DNA of 20,131 nt, from contig DMDF01000137.1 of NCBI GenBank assembly GCA_003446605.1, forward strand, positions 6,735-26,865, written 5' to 3'. The first letter of the stretch is position 1. Each line of letters begins with the position of its first letter. Source of the stretch: Anaerolineaceae bacterium (GTDB lineage Bacteria; Chloroflexota; Anaerolineae; Anaerolineales; Anaerolineaceae). The translations under genes were made by a program, and so were the position numbers. This document shows, piece after piece, positions 16,590-20,131 of the stretch. Under the pieces are notes generated by a model. It saw only the letters and a program-made list of their open reading frames with translations, made no database searches and was not told the origin of the DNA.

Positions 16590-18665
16590 TTATTTTATTA
16601 CGATAATCTCAATGAAGTCTTTGCCTGGTATTTCAGAGAAATACTCTGTCATGGTATTGTTCGGAAAACTTTTTTGTAAAAGATCGATATTGTCTATATC
16701 TTCAGGTTTTAGAATAAAAAGATAGGTTCCTTCATCTTCAGTCGCCTTCTCAAAATCCTCCGCCCACAAGGCGTAATCCTTGCGAACCAAACCGGCATTG
16801 ATACCAACCAAACGTGTATCAACCCAATAGGGATAGGGGACCACAAAGGCATGGTCTTGTTCCCCACCTTTTTCGTAGAATTCTTGAATTTCTGCAGCGA
16901 TCTCGGAAGTATTCCACGCTTTCAAATCATATTGTTCACGATACTGGTTGAATACCAGATCATAATTTTGCCAGCCGCAGCCGATTGCAAGGATTAGTGA
17001 GATTATCGGAAGCAGGTATTTTTGTTGCTTATTTTTCTGTTCCTGTAATCCGATCTGCGCCAGGCTCGCCCATCCATAACCTGCTAATACAAAAGCCAGT
17101 ACGTAAGCTCCCCCCGGGCGGTTCAAGCTAGGATTTTCCGCCGGAAATACCAGAGAAAGAATGGAGGGCATCAACAGCAAGGGAATAGATACCAATATTG
17201 AAGCAGCCAGCCAATCTCTCTGCTTCCACGCGCGCACGCTACTAAATCCAATACCCACAAAATAAAACGCGGCACTGATCACATCCAGTGCAGGACGGTG
17301 GGGAACAGAATGGACCCAGATTTCACCGTTGTCATAGAAAAACATTACCAGCGCCTTCCAGAAATTTTGGAAGAAGATCAATATCGGATTCCCCGGATAC
17401 GCCTGTTCGATGGGAAGCAAACGCGTGGATGCCCGGTAGCTGAACATGCTCGGGTTTTCCAATATATAGCGAAAAAGAGGAAGAAATACAAAAAAAGCCG
17501 AGATCGCCACCAGCAGAAACATCCACAACAATTGATTTCTCTCCTCCTTTGTTTTTAATTGGAAGGAATAGATCAGAAATACCGCACATACCACAACAGG
17601 TAAGAACCGTGTTGAACTATACCCGTGCAAACCCAAGCCTAACAACAGACCGGCTGTTAAAAATGAGTTCCTACTCTTCGTGCGCAATCCTTTGATCAGA
17701 AAATAAAAAGTAGCAGCTGTGAATAGCGGGTAGAACGCATAGCGCAGCGCCACTCTCGAGATAACATTAGGCCAGTAAGCAACCCCTGCCATGAACAGCG
17801 CTGTCAACCCGGTCCATTTTCCCCCCAATTCCTTCCCAATCAAATAGATGAAAGGCAGCGTCAATAAACCCGCCAGAACAGTCCCGATCTTTAAGCTCAA
17901 AAAAGATATGTCGGTATTAAAAATCTTAATGATCGCTGCTGTTAAATAAAATTGCAGCGCTTCCCGACCGGTGTTGCGTGTAAAGAATATTGAATACTGT
18001 CCATCCAACACATCTGCGACATCTAGCAATTTTTCGGCATGATCGCTGAACATTTCCGAAGGAACCGCCTGCAGTGCATGGATGCGGAAGAAAACACTGA
18101 TGATTGCAACCACAATGACCAACCCAGTGAAATAGCTAAAATGAAAGCTGTGTGTTTCTTTTGGCGTCTCAGGTTTCTGCCAGACTGCCAGAATAAAGAA
18201 AACCAATCCAAATACCCATAATCCCAGATTGAACAACGTAAATCGGTTATCTTGAAAAAACCAAAAAGATGCCGCAAGCAAGATCATGGAGGGGACCAGA
18301 AAGTCCATTCGTACTTGCAGCGGTAGATTCCAGCGTTCTCTGTGGTCGTGACGTTGGGAGAATATCTCACAATTGCGATAAAAGAAAATAATGAGGCTGA
18401 TACCTGCCAGGCAGTAAAACAAAACACCAATTGTCACATTTCTGAATTTTGGTTCAAAAAACAGCTGCCCCAATAGCGCAAACAAAAATGCCAGCAAGGC
18501 GGTAACTCTATATTGGATGATCTTTGGGGATTTGTTTTCAGGCTCTGGTTGAGGTTGAGAAGGTTCTTGTATATCTTCCCCTGTCAACCAATCCTGATAC
18601 TTTTCCGGTTTCAATTGGATCAAGGAGCGCACATAATCCAACAAGCTCGGTTCTTGTGCAGGCAT
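16590..18665 (-). CDS. GT39-like membrane glycosyltransferase
   Basis: This 691-residue polytopic protein starts with a cytoplasmic part rich in Pro and Glu (30-47). Four hydrophobic segments (about 52-72, 77-96, 119-137, 145-162) precede the usual GT-C core, which begins near 178. After the first core segment comes FFRIHALQAVPSEMFSDHAE (192-211), with D208 as the likely catalytic acid of the first outer loop. About nine more segments follow, then a soluble tail of about 120 residues. The four extra segments are longer than the standard core, and I do not recognise them. It probably uses a lipid-linked sugar. A GGAAGGA ribosome-binding site precedes the ATG and overlaps the end of the methyltransferase gene, with a gap of three bases, which places it in the same operon. 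Confidence 0.82.
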   Translation of the reverse strand: MPAQEPSLLDYVRSLIQLKPEKYQDWLTGEDIQEPSQPQPEPENKSPKIIQYRVTALLAFLFALLGQLFFEPKFRNVTIGVLFYCLAGISLIIFFYRNCEIFSQRHDHRERWNLPLQVRMDFLVPSMILLAASFWFFQDNRFTLFNLGLWVFGLVFFILAVWQKPETPKETHSFHFSYFTGLVIVVAIISVFFRIHALQAVPSEMFSDHAEKLLDVADVLDGQYSIFFTRNTGREALQFYLTAAIIKIFNTDISFLSLKIGTVLAGLLTLPFIYLIGKELGGKWTGLTALFMAGVAYWPNVISRVALRYAFYPLFTAATFYFLIKGLRTKSRNSFLTAGLLLGLGLHGYSSTRFLPVVVCAVFLIYSFQLKTKEERNQLLWMFLLVAISAFFVFLPLFRYILENPSMFSYRASTRLLPIEQAYPGNPILIFFQNFWKALVMFFYDNGEIWVHSVPHRPALDVISAAFYFVGIGFSSVRAWKQRDWLAASILVSIPLLLMPSILSLVFPAENPSLNRPGGAYVLAFVLAGYGWASLAQIGLQEQKNKQQKYLLPIISLILAIGCGWQNYDLVFNQYREQYDLKAWNTSEIAAEIQEFYEKGGEQDHAFVVPYPYWVDTRLVGINAGLVRKDYALWAEDFEKATEDEGTYLFILKPEDIDNIDLLQKSFPNNTMTEYFSEIPGKDFIEIIVIK

Positions 18666-18668
18666 GGT

Positions 18669-19493
18669 TCATTCCTTCCTGGTAATATAGAAAGTATAGC
18701 TGCCTTCAGGATGAATAGGATCCTGGTTATATTTCTTTCGAAGAGATCGTTCCGGAATGAAGAAATTCCCATGATAGGGGAAAAGCACCCATTTTTTAAA
18801 AATTTTCTTATTGAGTAGGGAGTGTAATCCCCGGTAATGTCCCCATTCCAGTGTGTGCAGATCATCAGGACTGAAATAATTCCACCAATGCACAATATGA
18901 AAATGATGCTTTCTCAAACGTGGCTCCCAGACTTCAAATGGATCTGCATGGTGATGGCGCGAGATCGTATTGAAGAAGGAGCGATATGCATTCGCTAATC
19001 CATGCAGTTTTATGCTGTCAAAGAAATTGCTTACAGAAAGGTTCTTCAGTAAATTGTCATTAGGTACACAGAATATAAACTGCCCACCCGGCTTGAGCAC
19101 CCGGTAGACCTCTTCGATCACCTCATCCAACATCGGGATATGCTCCAGCACAGAATTGCTGATGACGGTAGCATAAGAAGCATCCTCAAACGGGATCGCT
19201 CCACCGCCAGCACAAAGAACATGTCCATACGCTCCATTACTGGCTGCTTCACCCAGCATTTGAAGAGATGGATCAAAGCCAATCTTCAATGGTTTTTCAA
19301 AGGTGATTGCTGCAAAAACTCCATCTCCGCAACCCACATCCAGTATGGGCTCGATGAGCTCGATCTCCTCGTAAAACCTACCTTCTACTGCACGTAAAAA
19401 ACCCCGAAAATAGGGTAGTTGTCTCAAATTCTCCCACAGATAATCTTTCTTTGGATCAGCGCTGTTTTTTTCTGTCATCTCACTTGATCTCAT
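18669..19493 (-). CDS. SAM-dependent methyltransferase (type 11-like)
   Basis: This 274-residue soluble protein has a class I methyltransferase fold: motif I ILDVGCGDG (50-58), an acidic residue at D74 that should hold the SAM ribose, SNSVLEHIP (112-120), and LKPGGQFIFCVPN (133-145) after the fourth strand. The C-terminal 110 residues are rich in His, Phe and Trp and probably bind the acceptor. Membership of a glycosyltransferase operon suggests that it methylates a sugar or lipid-linked glycan, but the substrate cannot be read from the sequence. The start is uncertain: ATG 19493 overlaps the GT4 gene by 14 bases, while ATG 19478 lies one base after its stop (TGA-G-ATG). Neither has a strong ribosome-binding site. 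Confidence 0.88.
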   Translation of the reverse strand: MRSSEMTEKNSADPKKDYLWENLRQLPYFRGFLRAVEGRFYEEIELIEPILDVGCGDGVFAAITFEKPLKIGFDPSLQMLGEAASNGAYGHVLCAGGGAIPFEDASYATVISNSVLEHIPMLDEVIEEVYRVLKPGGQFIFCVPNDNLLKNLSVSNFFDSIKLHGLANAYRSFFNTISRHHHADPFEVWEPRLRKHHFHIVHWWNYFSPDDLHTLEWGHYRGLHSLLNKKIFKKWVLFPYHGNFFIPERSLRKKYNQDPIHPEGSYTFYITRKE

Positions 19494-20131
19494 TCATGAT
19501 CTCGTTAAAGAGGTTTTCATACTCAATGGCAATGGAATCAGGAGCATACATTTTTTTGATCGCCATAATGTCCCCTTGAAAAGCAGCTTTATCCTTCATG
19601 ATCTCGACCACTGCTTGTGACAGGGCGTCCGAATCACCAATGGGGATAACTTTTCCCATAGCATGGCGTTTTACCGGCTGGCGAACACCTGGCAGATTGG
19701 AAGCAATGCTGGGTACGCCATTGATCATAGCCTCGATCTGCACCAACCCGAACGCTTCCGTGGAATTTAAACTGGGGATAACCAGTAGGTCAATATTCGG
19801 GTAAAAGGCAGCCATTTGAGCTGGATCAAGCGAACCCATGAATTTCCAGGCATCTTGTTTTTGTAAATCTAAAATGGCGGGTTCCAAACGTTTAAAATAC
19901 GCTTCTTCACCCACGATATGCTCATACGGACCGGCAAACCACACCTGTGCATCAGGAAGTTCTTCCAGAATATGGGGCATGGCGTTCAATAATACCTCCA
20001 CTCCTTTTTCCGATGCAAAACGGGCAGCCATTCCAATGATGGGATGCACATTTTCACAATTATGGTTTTCTTTGAATTTCTCAACTTCTTCCGAGCTAAT
20101 TTCGGGCAGCTCTACAGGAGGGGAAATAATG
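19480..20131 (-). CDS. GT4-type glycosyltransferase (5' end outside window)
   Basis: The frame is open to the right edge of the window, so only the C-terminal 216 residues are seen. The internal GTG at 20049 is not the start, since the frame continues upstream through PPVELPEISSEEVEKF. The visible part is the C-terminal Rossmann domain of a GT-B fold enzyme: GMAARFASEKGVEVLL with the donor-binding K, the strand DAQVWFAGP, the FMGSLDP block, DLLVIPS, and the retaining EX7E motif in STEAFGLVQIEAM. GT4 enzymes move sugars from nucleotide donors, usually onto lipid carriers or growing glycans at the inner face of the membrane. It is the most upstream gene visible in the long run, so the promoter lies further right. 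Confidence 0.9.
   Translation of the reverse strand, partial: IISPPVELPEISSEEVEKFKENHNCENVHPIIGMAARFASEKGVEVLLNAMPHILEELPDAQVWFAGPYEHIVGEEAYFKRLEPAILDLQKQDAWKFMGSLDPAQMAAFYPNIDLLVIPSLNSTEAFGLVQIEAMINGVPSIASNLPGVRQPVKRHAMGKVIPIGDSDALSQAVVEIMKDKAAFQGDIMAIKKMYAPDSIAIEYENLFNEIMNEIK

Noticed and set aside
1..20131. CRISPR arrays, tRNA or rRNA genes, insertion sequences
   Set aside because: I saw no regularly spaced repeats, no tRNA-like cloverleaf segments, no rRNA-like sequence and no transposase motifs on either strand.

Overview
Every gene supported in this window lies on the minus strand. The best guess for the source is a Chloroflexota bacterium of the Anaerolineae type. The main reason is two large polytopic proteins of the DUF2298 ('YYY') family, known chiefly from Chloroflexi and some archaea, sitting among GT39-like membrane glycosyltransferases. 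The moderate base composition fits but does not prove this, and the genus cannot be told from the window.

Right to centre (20131 down to 7162), in order of transcription: a GT4-type glycosyltransferase whose 5' end is cut by the window, a SAM-dependent methyltransferase, a GT-C membrane glycosyltransferase, a 1727-residue protein that joins a whole GT-C glycosyltransferase to a whole DUF2298 protein, a stand-alone DUF2298 paralogue, and a third GT-C-type membrane protein. The same run continues with cytidylate kinase (cmk), a secernin/C69-type Ntn hydrolase and a 1067-residue membrane histidine kinase (down to 1902). Gaps between these nine genes are 1 to 29 bases, or there is a short overlap. 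They look like one long operon whose promoter lies outside the window. No response regulator is present.

Left (1901 to 1): a gene-poor stretch of about 500 bases, then an ABC exporter pair, an ATPase with a TTG start and an ABC-2-like permease cut by the window edge. Upstream of this pair is a good sigma-70-like promoter whose -35 box touches a perfect 16-bp palindrome, a likely operator. The gene-poor stretch may contain a decayed open frame.

Taken together, the GT4 enzyme and methyltransferase could build or modify a lipid-linked sugar in the cytoplasm, and the GT-C and DUF2298 proteins could use it at the outer face of the membrane to glycosylate an envelope polymer or protein. The kinase would sense the envelope. 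This pathway is inferred from families and gene order. The most interesting part is the DUF2298 pair: motif comparison suggests that DUF2298 is itself a GT-C-like module, so the 1727-residue protein would be a double glycosyltransferase.
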